This document shows, piece after piece, positions 55,781 to 64,000 of a stretch of DNA of 64,000 nucleotides (positions are counted from its first letter, which is position 1; every line of letters starts with the position of its first letter). The DNA comes from Rhynchopus sp. YZ270_cl-10 (taxonomy: Eukaryota; Euglenozoa; Diplonemea; Diplonemida; Diplonemidae). The position numbers and the translations under genes are program-made. The notes under the pieces were generated by a model that worked only from the letters and a program-made list of their open reading frames with translations, ran no database searches and was not told where the DNA came from. The stretch is taken from assembly GCA_964035575.1 (NCBI GenBank), contig OZ037871.1, positions 1,240,001-1,304,000 of the forward strand, in the 5' to 3' direction.

Positions 55781-57123
55781 GTGGACGAAATCATAAGAGG
55801 TTCGGGGCTACCCCTTTCTCTTTATTGCTCGTTCTCCCCCAAATCAAACAAAAAAAATACCCTGTTTCAATACAGTATACAACTTAACCCCGAGTTTGGA
55901 GAAATGAGTGCGAAAAACTACCTTTTTTTCCTTTTTTTGGCAGAGATAAATAAACCTAAAATGTAGGGGGGGGGGAAAGTTGTTGTTGGTACTGCAGACA
56001 AGGAAGGCAACGGTTCTGAACGCCTTGGGGCGCGTAGCAACGCCCAAGGAGGCGTCGTAACAGGTCCTGCTGTCAAGAAATTGTTGCGATATTACTATTT
56101 TTTTCCCCCCCATGTGTATGGTGTAGGTGTGCTCTACGTTGTTCAATGTCTCATATTTCTTTTCTTTTTTTTCGAGATGCGTTTTAGCACGTTTCAACCA
56201 CTCTTTTCTGTTTTTTTCTCCCAGATTCCCACCCCTTTCTAATATGCTCATTTTTTTTGAGGAATAACTAAACCAGAAGAAAAAAAAGTGTATCAACAAC
56301 TTAATATGTCCCAATGCTGTGCCAATTCATCTTTGAGAAGAGGTGACTATTTCTCTCCAAGGCTTAGTTTCAATCTTCCGATTTTTTTCTGTCTTCACCC
56401 TCTTTTTAGATGTGCGTGCACGAGGTGTACACCCATCTTCCAATTTTTTTTTTTCTCAGTGTTTTTTTGAATTGCATAAACCAAAGTTGTCGATGCAAAT
56501 AAATGTTGGGAGAAAACCACAAATTATCCTCTCCTTTTTTTGCGCGAGTTTTTTTTTTTTCTTCGCGGAGTGTCAGTGCCTTGCGTCCCCGAGGCGTTTG
56601 CACTATCAACTTCACTTTTTTTCTTTTGTGTGTTTTAAATTTGTAAGAATATCAAATTGGCTTTTGTGCATGTCATCTGACTTCAATTACGCCCAGCCGC
56701 AAGCAGGTGCAAAAGAAGGGAGACCACAATGATCACGCTGAGAGGGAAGACAATGGACGCCTTTACCCTGTGTGTGTGTGTGTGTGTGTGTTTCTCTTCG
56801 AAGTAGCATGACTCAAGCGCTGTTAGCTTGTTTGTGTAAATAATTGTTTTTTTATTTTTTGGTCCCTCCTTCCCACGATCACTTCTTAAAAAATAAGAAA
56901 AGTTAGAAAGGCATTTTTTGTTCTGTACTTCATTGGTCTCGCTACGTAACCCCCTCTGACAATCACTCCCCCTGCCCCCCCTCCCCCGCCCCACCCCTGG
57001 CACCTTGGTTTCCCCTCCCCCCGCCCCCTGCCGCCTTGGTGTTTGTCAACCCCCCCCTACGTGGTGCGGCTTGTGAAGGGTCACTAGGAGTTCTTCCCCC
57101 CCGACACATATCGGCATCACAAA

Positions 57124-59022
57124 ATGTCTTCAAGCTTCGAGGAGCTGCTGAAGAAGGCCAAAGCCCTTAAGGCTAAGGCAAAATCCCCTCTCGTGCGCCA
57201 GAGGCTCCTCGAGATCTTGGGTTTACTCCTCGATCTCGCCTTTGACGACGAGGACGCAGGCCCCGCCCCCGCCAAACGGCCAAGGTTGGAGCCGGCGCCA
57301 ACCCCGCCCCCTACAACGAACATCACCAGCAACAGCACCAGCAACAACAACAACGACGACGACAACGACAAGGGCATGGACGAGGCCGCCGCACCTACCT
57401 TACCGCCCAAAGCGAAAATGCAACAGAAGGAGAAGAAGAAGAAGAACGGCTGGCAGACCGTGAAGGGGCCGAAGAAGGGCACGCCCCATGCCACCAACGC
57501 GCAAAGACCGGCGGACGCTCCTACGCAGTCGCTCCTCCTACGCCAAGAGGACTGGGACATCCCGGTGAGGACGGCGCAGGACTTCGAAGACCCTACTCCA
57601 CCTGCGAGTGGCGTGCTCCTCATCCCGAAGGACACCTCCGACGCCGGGCGGCACGAATGGGTTGAGCGTCTGAGGGGACTATCAGTGCTCGCCAAAAACA
57701 GCGGATTTGGGCTGGTATCATTCCGCCCACTGTCATCGAACCCGGAGCAGGAGCAGAAGCTGCCGATGCTCTTCAGCAAAGGCGGCGTGACGGTGTGCCG
57801 CGATGTGTACACGTGGTACACCGACGAGGTGAAGCCGAAGGTGAAGTTCGCCACCGTGGAGGTACAGGACTCCACCACAGTCATCCAGGCTGTGGTACGG
57901 AAGTCGGCCCTGAGCGCCGTTACGCAGAAGCTGCTGAACGACCTGAAGACGGCCGCCCCAGCTATGGCTGAGCTGGTGAAGAGAGCGACACTGCAGCTGG
58001 ATGTGAAGACCCAACACAACAGGGTCTTCCACGTCACAACCTACAGTGACAGGACCGAGGCGTCGGTACGCGTGCCGGTGGCGAAGAAGATGGAGCTACT
58101 GCGCAGTAGTGGGAGGTACGGGGTGTTCTGGCGGACCATCTCCTTTGTGAAAGGGGGATACCAGGAGCCCATCCTCTGGCTCAAGACCGAGGCGACGTTG
58201 AAGGAGGCCCTGCGGGTGCACGAGGTGGTGAAGAGCGACGGTGTAGTTTCGGCCGCCAAGCGGTATGGTTTGCGCATGGGCAGCGGTGACGACCTGGAGA
58301 GGTACCGGACGGCAGCAGGCAACTTGGCGTGCGAGCCCCGCGACACCTCGGGGTTGCTGTACGAAGTGCGTGGTGCCTCTCCCACAGAAGAGGCGGATGA
58401 TGTGATGCGCTCGCTGCAGTCGTCGTGGCAGTGTGTCTCCCGCAAGTCGTACCGCACGAAGGGGTCCCTGGTCCTCATTGTCGAGAGCGCGTCTGCCCCC
58501 CAGTGGCCGATCTTATGCAGGAGTAACAGGTCCTCTCTCCATATCACTGAGTGCACCACGGACGCCTTGCGCCACAAGAAGAGCAAGGGCAAGACCTACG
58601 TTGGTGCAGTGAAGCGGCAGAAGGTGACCCTCTCGATGGAGGACTTCCCGGCGCTGAGCCCTGACCCCAGCAATGCGAGCAGGGGTGTGAAGCGTACTGC
58701 GACTGGTCAGCCTGCGCCTGCACCGACACCTGCAACAGCCGACGACCGCTCCCTCTTCAAGAGGGCGATAGACATGTTCTCCAGGTCCCCGGCCAGAGAG
58801 GAGATGGCTGAGGATGTGGAATTGCCTGATGCCGAATCTGAGGAGGGTGATAAGGAGGAGGTGCATGTGCATGCGTGGAACCAATCACACACAGTGGTGG
58901 TGCAGACAAAGGACGCCGCCTGCGCATGTTGTGCGACTAAAATTAAGCACAACCACGGCGCCAACAAGTGCCCGGGTTGCGACGCGCTCATCTGTGCCAC
59001 GTGCTTCGGCAACAGCCAGTGA
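57124..59022 (+). CDS. LINE ORF1 protein
   Basis: 632 aa. A Lys/Ala-rich N terminus is followed by a low-complexity Asn/Asp stretch (about residues 75-85), a Lys-rich segment (QKEKKKKNGWQTVKG), a middle region without recognised domain, and a C-terminal cysteine cluster CACC...CPGC...CATC, zinc-ribbon-like rather than the usual CCHC knuckle. By analogy with LINE ORF1 proteins it should bind element RNA. It ends at TGA (followed by C), after which the same frame continues open into ORF2. Confidence 0.82.
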   Translation: MSSSFEELLKKAKALKAKAKSPLVRQRLLEILGLLLDLAFDDEDAGPAPAKRPRLEPAPTPPPTTNITSNSTSNNNNDDDNDKGMDEAAAPTLPPKAKMQQKEKKKKNGWQTVKGPKKGTPHATNAQRPADAPTQSLLLRQEDWDIPVRTAQDFEDPTPPASGVLLIPKDTSDAGRHEWVERLRGLSVLAKNSGFGLVSFRPLSSNPEQEQKLPMLFSKGGVTVCRDVYTWYTDEVKPKVKFATVEVQDSTTVIQAVVRKSALSAVTQKLLNDLKTAAPAMAELVKRATLQLDVKTQHNRVFHVTTYSDRTEASVRVPVAKKMELLRSSGRYGVFWRTISFVKGGYQEPILWLKTEATLKEALRVHEVVKSDGVVSAAKRYGLRMGSGDDLERYRTAAGNLACEPRDTSGLLYEVRGASPTEEADDVMRSLQSSWQCVSRKSYRTKGSLVLIVESASAPQWPILCRSNRSSLHITECTTDALRHKKSKGKTYVGAVKRQKVTLSMEDFPALSPDPSNASRGVKRTATGQPAPAPTPATADDRSLFKRAIDMFSRSPAREEMAEDVELPDAESEEGDKEEVHVHAWNQSHTVVVQTKDAACACCATKIKHNHGANKCPGCDALICATCFGNSQ

Positions 59023-59058
59023 CTTGACCCCAAGCTCGTTAAGCATGTGACTACCACC

Positions 59059-62000
59059 ATGCAACAATGTCTCCTCTCCGACGGAGACATCCACCCGCAT
59101 CCTGGACCCAAGAAAGCCTCAAGCAAGACCAGCACGCAGCACAACATCCGCACAGCCGGCCCACCAGCAGCGAAGAAACAGCGCACTGCTGCCGCCAGCA
59201 CAGGACCACCCGTGTCTGCCGTTCCCCCTACGAGCGAAGGTTGCATCACAGTCACCACCTGCAACGTCACCTCCTACGCCAACCACGCTGCCTGCACGCT
59301 TGCGTTGAACAGCACAGTGCTCTGCCTGCAGGAAGTGAAGCTGACGGAAGAAGGTGCCCGCAGGATGGAAGCCGACCTCCCGCCTGTCTGGAAGCCACTT
59401 TGGGGCAGACCGCAGCCTGGATACAGGCTTGCAGGTATACGTCACCCCACCATTGCGGAGAGGGGCGGTGTAGCCACACTAGTGCGCAGACCCACGAGCG
59501 CATTCCATGACAACACGTTGACCGACATCAACTTGTTCCAAGACAGGATTCAGCTCACGCGCTTGGCCCTGGGGGCGGGTGGTGTCTTCCTATACATCTT
59601 CAACGTGTACGCCCATTCAGGCTCTGAAGGAGGGAGGAAGAAGGATCGCGAGAAACTTCTGCACTGCGTCCTCAACACCATGCCTAATGCTCTAGGGAAG
59701 GACGTGCCGGTGGTTGTGTGCGGTGACCTGAACACCTCTGCCTCTACGTCGTACATCTTGCGGGAAGCGGTGAAGTCTGGGTGGACTGATGCTGCTGTGG
59801 TGCAGGCCCAAAGGCTTGGATGTGTCCCTCCTCCTCCAACCTTTATGCGACGCGACTCAGATGGTACGCGGATTGACCACGTATTGCTGAATGAGGTGGC
59901 GGCCGCCGCCTTGTCTAGGTGTACGACGCACCACGTGGGAGTACCGCAGCACAGCGCTGTCACTGTGGAACTCTCCCTTGCAGCATTCGCACAACTAGTC
60001 TACCGATTTGTTGTACCGAAGGATCTGTCGATGGTGAAGCCTGACCTGAGTGTGCAGAGATCAGCACAATGCGCCGCTCTCCTGGCTGCGAAGGGCTTCC
60101 ACGAAGCTGAAACACGTCTGGACGTACATGACATGTGGAATGCGGTGTCGCAGGCCAGTGAGGAGTATCTTCTTTTGTGTGCGAATGACGACGGCATCCC
60201 CACGAATCGTGGCCACCGTGGCCGTGGTGAGGTGAGGCAGCCGGTGCAGAAATCGATCGCAGCTCCGACCACGAAGTACTCGACTGGTGCTGCCCCCCCT
60301 CGACAGGTGGAGTTGGCCCGCCTGGCTAACATGTCTCTCGAGCTCGAGATTCAACTTAAAAGATTGGTGAATGGGGGGTTCACCGTGCTGGAGCACAAGA
60401 CTCGCCGCCTGTGGGAATCGACACTCCGAAAATGCAAGGAGCTGCGTGTGCGTGACCTATCTGTGGACGACCTTCCCCTGGGCATAGCAGAGCAGCTGAC
60501 GCTAGCAGAGGACCTCCACACTACCTCTGCGTCTCTGGCGAGTGACCTGGGTAGGGACACCAGGACCTACAGGGAAAAGCAACAGAAGCTGAAGGCGGTA
60601 CACAACTTTGACGTGGACCGAAAAAAGCTCACGGCCTTCTGCAGGGGCTCCCTACCCGACGAGCTGCTGGCTGTGGCTAGAAGAGACGGAACCCTGACGG
60701 CCAACGCGCAAGAGATGGATGCCATCCTCCAGGAAGAGTGGAAATCTGTGTTCCAGCTCTACCGCGAGTGTGCCGAGCCGGAATATGCTGATTTCGACGC
60801 TGTGTTTGGGAAGCATGTGACGAAGCACAACATGGATCTGCTCCCTCTCACTGGGGAAGACCTGGACCGCGTTCTGCAGAGTAAGAAGAAGTCTGGCGCA
60901 TGTGGTGTCGATGGGTGGCGCATGGGTGAGCTGAAACGCCTTCCGATGGTCCTGCTGAACGCATTTGCCAAAACGTTCAATGAGATCGAAGAATCCGGCA
61001 CGTGGCCTGAAGCGTTGCTCACTGCGCTTGTGACGCTCACTCCCAAGGGAGAGGGAAAGGGCCCGCTGGACCACCGCCCGATCACCGTGACGAGCAGTGT
61101 GTATAGGCTATGGGCTTCTGCACGCGTTCGGAACATCCAGAAGTGGCAAGAAACCTGGATACATAAGGACCAGCACGGCTTCCGCCCTCGCCACGGGGCC
61201 CACAACGTTCTGTTTGACATCTGCACACAGCTGGAAGACGCACTGTCTGGAGGAGAACCGCTGTACGGTCTGGCACTTGACTTTGCTAAATGCTTTGACC
61301 GTGTCCCCCAGAAGCTTACCCTCGAGCTCGCAGCACGACTTGGGCTACACCCCCGCATTCTGCAGCCGCTCCGCACCATGTACGAGCAACTGCAACGTAG
61401 GTTCCAGCTTCCACTTGGCGTAGGTACCTCGTTTAGAGTGACGAACGGCATCCTCCAAGGGTGCCCCATCAGCGTCGTAATGATTAATGCGCTGGTCGCG
61501 GTGCTGCTGAAGGACCTGGACAGCTGCAAGAACTCCTGCTCACGAGCGTACGCTGACGACATCACCCTACTGTCACGGAAGTCGATGAACAGCTTAGAGC
61601 CATGCCTGCGCATTGTGGAGAGGTTCTGTGCCATCACCGGCATGAAACTTAACGACACCAAAACCGTAGCATTTGGATCACGTGAGAACTTTACCAGCAC
61701 TCTTGCCTCGAACACAGGACACAGATACAAAACACTGGTGAAGGTCAAGATCCTAGGGGTCTACCTCTACTGCTCGAAGCACTCTCGACGCTCCTCCCCT
61801 GATCGAGTCCGCAAGGCCATCGCAGCCCTACAACGCCTACGATGTATGCCGCTGGCGTTCTACCACAAGTATAGAATTGTGTCAGAATGCATCCTCCCGG
61901 GTGCGCTGTATGAGGTCCCGTACGCCCTGCCCTCGCAGTCTAGCTTGAAGGAACTCTCCACCGCCGTCAACACCTGCCTCTGGGGCAGTGACTATGGTAC

Positions 62001-63411
62001 GCGCGCAGGCCTCGCAATACGCACGGTACTGTTGAAGAGCCATCGCACTGACCCGGCCGCCATCGTATGCAACCGGTCCATGAACGTTGTGCTTGACCAC
62101 ATAGCATTTGATGCAACACTGAGAGAACGATGCCTGTCGATACACAAGAGGTACAACGCAGGAGGAGGTTGGGACTTCCGCCCCCACGGGCCGGTCGGCA
62201 ACATGACCTCCACTAGCATACTGACAGGCGTGAGATGGTGTGACGACCTAACAACCGTCACGGAGCTGTCAAGCGCCCCCGTGGAAGAAGAGAAGACACA
62301 CGCCCTAGGTCTTCTCGCGCCAGGTGAACGACACCACGCCATTCGCGAAATCGTCCGACGACAGAAGTTCACAGATCTTGCCTTGGACAGACCGACTTAC
62401 GACGGCGCTCAACACGGCGTCAACCTCGCCGACACCACGTACCTGCACGACCAATTGCAGTGGTCCCACCCCCTGCTAGCTTACCGCCTCCGCCGTATCA
62501 TCTGCGATGGGATACTCTACGCGCATCCTACGGTGCTGTGCCTATACGAGTCAACAAAGAGAGGTGGCATACACCTCGAAGTGAATCAGTGCCCCTTATG
62601 TCTCACACCAACCTCCGGGCTGGCGAAGCACCTGCTGTGGACTTGCCCGCACACTGTATCTGCTAACGTGAAGGAAGCGCACCGCCCTCTCCTCGACAGG
62701 ATCGGCCCGAACACCCCGAGTTGCCTGGCTATGCATGGCATAGCTCCCACGAACACGCCCAAGCAAGTCGTCGTTGACACGCAGAGATACCTGCTGGACG
62801 TCACCACAGCAGTAGATGATCACCTGTCCTCGCGGACTACCACAGCGCCTGCACGCCACCCATGGCGTATGGACTTTGAAGTGTTCGATGCGCCCCCATA
62901 CCAGGAGGCCATCTACCGGCAGCTCGCCCCTTTCTTTGGGAAGGACGATGATCCGAGATGCAAGCAGAAGCGCCACGAACTGAAGCGAATGCTCCAATGG
63001 GCCTCCTCCCTGAAATGGAGCACCGCCAACCTGCCTGTGACATGCGTGGAACTTGCCATTGACTTGGAAATTTTCCACAGGATCTACGTTCTCCGGCCAA
63101 CCTCTAACATTAGAGAACGGGCCTCTGCCTTGCGCACATTGCTCAACAAGCTTCACCGCCTGTGCAAAGCTCTTGGGATCCAAAACCCATTTCCCGCATC
63201 TGCCATCTCCTCCTCACGGGGCCTCCGGTCCATTGGCGCACCCGGACTTATAGGCTACGACCGTCGCCCAGTTTTTACGTACCCGCGCTACACTATGCAC
63301 ATGCTCGAACACGTCATCGTACGTGCCAAAATTACGAACTCCGGCTGGGGAAATGACATCATCCCTGACAACAAACTTGTAGAAGCCAGCGCAGCTGAAG
63401 CTATGCGATAA
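59059..63411 (+). CDS. LINE ORF2: 2A-like motif, APE endonuclease, reverse transcriptase
   Basis: 1450 aa from the ATG at 59059. Residues 5-17 read LLSDGDIHPHPGP, close to a 2A ribosome-skipping motif (canonical end D-x-E-x-NPGP). An APE-type endonuclease follows (about 55-310): TTCNVTS, LCLQEVK, VVVCGDLNTS, GTRIDHVLLN, PQHSAVTV. Reverse transcriptase motifs are at about 680-870: DHRPIT, KDQHGFRP, LALDFAKCFDRV, ILQGCPIS and catalytic AYADDITLL. A C-terminal CPLC-H-C zinc finger (CPLCLTPTSGLAKHLLWTCP) follows. ORF2 is in the same frame as ORF1, separated by TGA and 12 sense codons. Confidence 0.94.
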   Translation: MQQCLLSDGDIHPHPGPKKASSKTSTQHNIRTAGPPAAKKQRTAAASTGPPVSAVPPTSEGCITVTTCNVTSYANHAACTLALNSTVLCLQEVKLTEEGARRMEADLPPVWKPLWGRPQPGYRLAGIRHPTIAERGGVATLVRRPTSAFHDNTLTDINLFQDRIQLTRLALGAGGVFLYIFNVYAHSGSEGGRKKDREKLLHCVLNTMPNALGKDVPVVVCGDLNTSASTSYILREAVKSGWTDAAVVQAQRLGCVPPPPTFMRRDSDGTRIDHVLLNEVAAAALSRCTTHHVGVPQHSAVTVELSLAAFAQLVYRFVVPKDLSMVKPDLSVQRSAQCAALLAAKGFHEAETRLDVHDMWNAVSQASEEYLLLCANDDGIPTNRGHRGRGEVRQPVQKSIAAPTTKYSTGAAPPRQVELARLANMSLELEIQLKRLVNGGFTVLEHKTRRLWESTLRKCKELRVRDLSVDDLPLGIAEQLTLAEDLHTTSASLASDLGRDTRTYREKQQKLKAVHNFDVDRKKLTAFCRGSLPDELLAVARRDGTLTANAQEMDAILQEEWKSVFQLYRECAEPEYADFDAVFGKHVTKHNMDLLPLTGEDLDRVLQSKKKSGACGVDGWRMGELKRLPMVLLNAFAKTFNEIEESGTWPEALLTALVTLTPKGEGKGPLDHRPITVTSSVYRLWASARVRNIQKWQETWIHKDQHGFRPRHGAHNVLFDICTQLEDALSGGEPLYGLALDFAKCFDRVPQKLTLELAARLGLHPRILQPLRTMYEQLQRRFQLPLGVGTSFRVTNGILQGCPISVVMINALVAVLLKDLDSCKNSCSRAYADDITLLSRKSMNSLEPCLRIVERFCAITGMKLNDTKTVAFGSRENFTSTLASNTGHRYKTLVKVKILGVYLYCSKHSRRSSPDRVRKAIAALQRLRCMPLAFYHKYRIVSECILPGALYEVPYALPSQSSLKELSTAVNTCLWGSDYGTRAGLAIRTVLLKSHRTDPAAIVCNRSMNVVLDHIAFDATLRERCLSIHKRYNAGGGWDFRPHGPVGNMTSTSILTGVRWCDDLTTVTELSSAPVEEEKTHALGLLAPGERHHAIREIVRRQKFTDLALDRPTYDGAQHGVNLADTTYLHDQLQWSHPLLAYRLRRIICDGILYAHPTVLCLYESTKRGGIHLEVNQCPLCLTPTSGLAKHLLWTCPHTVSANVKEAHRPLLDRIGPNTPSCLAMHGIAPTNTPKQVVVDTQRYLLDVTTAVDDHLSSRTTTAPARHPWRMDFEVFDAPPYQEAIYRQLAPFFGKDDDPRCKQKRHELKRMLQWASSLKWSTANLPVTCVELAIDLEIFHRIYVLRPTSNIRERASALRTLLNKLHRLCKALGIQNPFPASAISSSRGLRSIGAPGLIGYDRRPVFTYPRYTMHMLEHVIVRAKITNSGWGNDIIPDNKLVEASAAEAMR

Positions 63412-63478
63412 CGAATATGATAAGGTGACTAAGCACGAGAGGCTTAGGATCATCTTATAAACTTTTCTTTTTTTTTTG
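63412..63478 (+). promoter_or_regulatory. LINE 3'UTR stem-loop and T tail
   Basis: Stem CTAAGC/GCTTAG around loop ACGAGAG, then TCATCTTATAAACTTTTC and T's. Its recurrence as isolated tails throughout the window implies that this end is what the reverse transcriptase recognises to prime copying. Confidence 0.75.
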
Positions 63479-64000
63479 CCCCATGTGCGAGAGAAGCTAT
63501 TGTCTCTATTTTTTTTTATATAGTTTTGTACTTTTCACTTTGTTAGTAAATGCTAAAAACTCTTATCACACGAAATAGAAAATGACGGTGCCCGCGTGTG
63601 TATTTTTTTCCCCCTCGCCTTGACACCACAACACTTCAGTGTGGGGGGGGAAACACAATTTTGCGGTGCAATGCGAAGAATCCAGACTTTTATATAGGGG
63701 GTCAGAACTGAGGGCAATCCTCAGTTATTGAAAAAAAAAAAAAAAATTCCCCTTTTCGGACCTAAAAAAAAAAATTTTTTTTTTTGGTGTTTTACTGGCT
63801 TAGAACACGACTCGTGACCAGCGGTGAAAATCTTGGGCAGTAAGCCCGGGAAAACCCGGGCTTAATTAATTAAGCCCGGGTTCGAAGCCCGGGTTTTAAC
63901 TTTTCTGGGGTGGGTTGCCCCACCCCACTACGGGGGGTGTAGCCTCAGGGTGCAGCCCGGGTAGTCAGTCGCCGAAACGAAGCTCTGTTGACAGAAAACA
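63479..64000. other. Right edge: A/T runs and CCCGGG palindromes
   Basis: No gene. At 63841-63900 four AAGCCCGGG-type words are arranged as inverted repeats around TTAATTAATTAA, followed by GGGGTGGGTTGCCCCACCCC (63906-63925). It resembles the terminal palindrome arrays of F, C and K but the element's end is not in view. Confidence 0.55.

Larger units (their letters stand above)
51635..57123. other. Gene-poor region with many tail repeats
   Basis: No gene recognised in 5.5 kb. Tail-1 copies: 51998-52045, 52688-52739, 54477-54540, 55255-55300. Tail-3 copies: 54408-54455, 54758-54805, 55728-55780, 56410-56460. Tail-5: 56585-56630. Also a diverged repeat Q (52467-52515), miniature element N (54896-55127), a repeat-R fragment (56165-56200) and a (GT)n run near 56770-56790. 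Confidence 0.55.
57080..63478 (+). mobile_element. Non-LTR retrotransposon (LINE), apparently intact
   Basis: ORF1 (57124-59022) and ORF2 (59059-63411) are both open from end to end. The 3'UTR is only about 67 bp: AACGAATATGATAAGGTGAC, the CTAAGC-ACGAGAG-GCTTAG stem-loop, TCATCTTATAAACTTTTC, and a T run. A 74-bp truncated relative is at 13418-13491. Unlike most LINEs the coding strand ends in poly-T rather than poly-A. The 5' boundary is uncertain and no target duplication was identified. The clade is not assigned. Confidence 0.88.

Overview
The window is eukaryotic nuclear DNA. Genes are split by short GT-AG introns (mostly 50-210 nt, donor usually GTATG), intergenic DNA is full of long A and T runs, and no bacterial-style operons are seen. 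A splice-acceptor-like CAG lies a few to about 45 nt upstream of most start codons, as expected for spliced-leader trans-splicing. The cathepsin-L-like protease has a kinetoplastid-like block. Together these suggest a euglenozoan, perhaps a diplonemid; this is inference and no spliced-leader gene was found.

Layout. 1-12.3 kb: a tandem array of ten cold-shock-domain/RGG RNA-binding protein genes (the first cut by the window edge), each split by one intron before a 16-19-nt last exon; two spacers carry insertions missing from sister spacers. 13.5-17.0 kb: six-exon EFTUD2/Snu114 spliceosomal GTPase. 18.2-19.2 kb: papain-family cysteine protease. 19.9-21.2 kb: secreted metzincin-like protein. 22.4-22.9 kb: ERH (enhancer of rudimentary homolog), four tiny exons. 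24.7-30.6 kb: a Na+/H+ exchanger fused to two NADAR domains, including one GC-AG intron. 30.6-35.9 kb: gene-poor, with non-autonomous transposons. 35.9-43.8 kb: nested mobile elements inside one 7.9-kb outer element. 44.3-46.3 kb: a second element of the same design. 46.7-51.6 kb: a large membrane receptor with two PA domains, a LamG-like domain and a degenerate nucleotidyl-cyclase domain. 51.6-57.0 kb: gene-poor. 57.1-63.5 kb: an apparently intact non-LTR retrotransposon (LINE) with ORF1, an in-frame UGA, a 2A-like motif and ORF2. 63.5-64 kb: palindromic AT/GC sequence.

Two genome-wide themes stand out. First, a set of terminal-inverted-repeat elements that begin CACGG or CATGG, make exact 6-bp target duplications and carry dense arrays of one palindromic motif that differs per element (AGTACT, AGATCT, CTTAAG, CAATATTG). 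Second, dozens of about 50-70-nt tails scattered between genes, sharing a stem-loop with loop ACGAGAG and a downstream TCATCTTA-AAACTTTTC-T(n) block. One family is the 3' end of the LINE in this window, and the stems co-vary between families. The single-copy genes are housekeeping (splicing, proteolysis, ion transport, signalling) and show no shared pathway beyond the splicing factors EFTUD2 and ERH.
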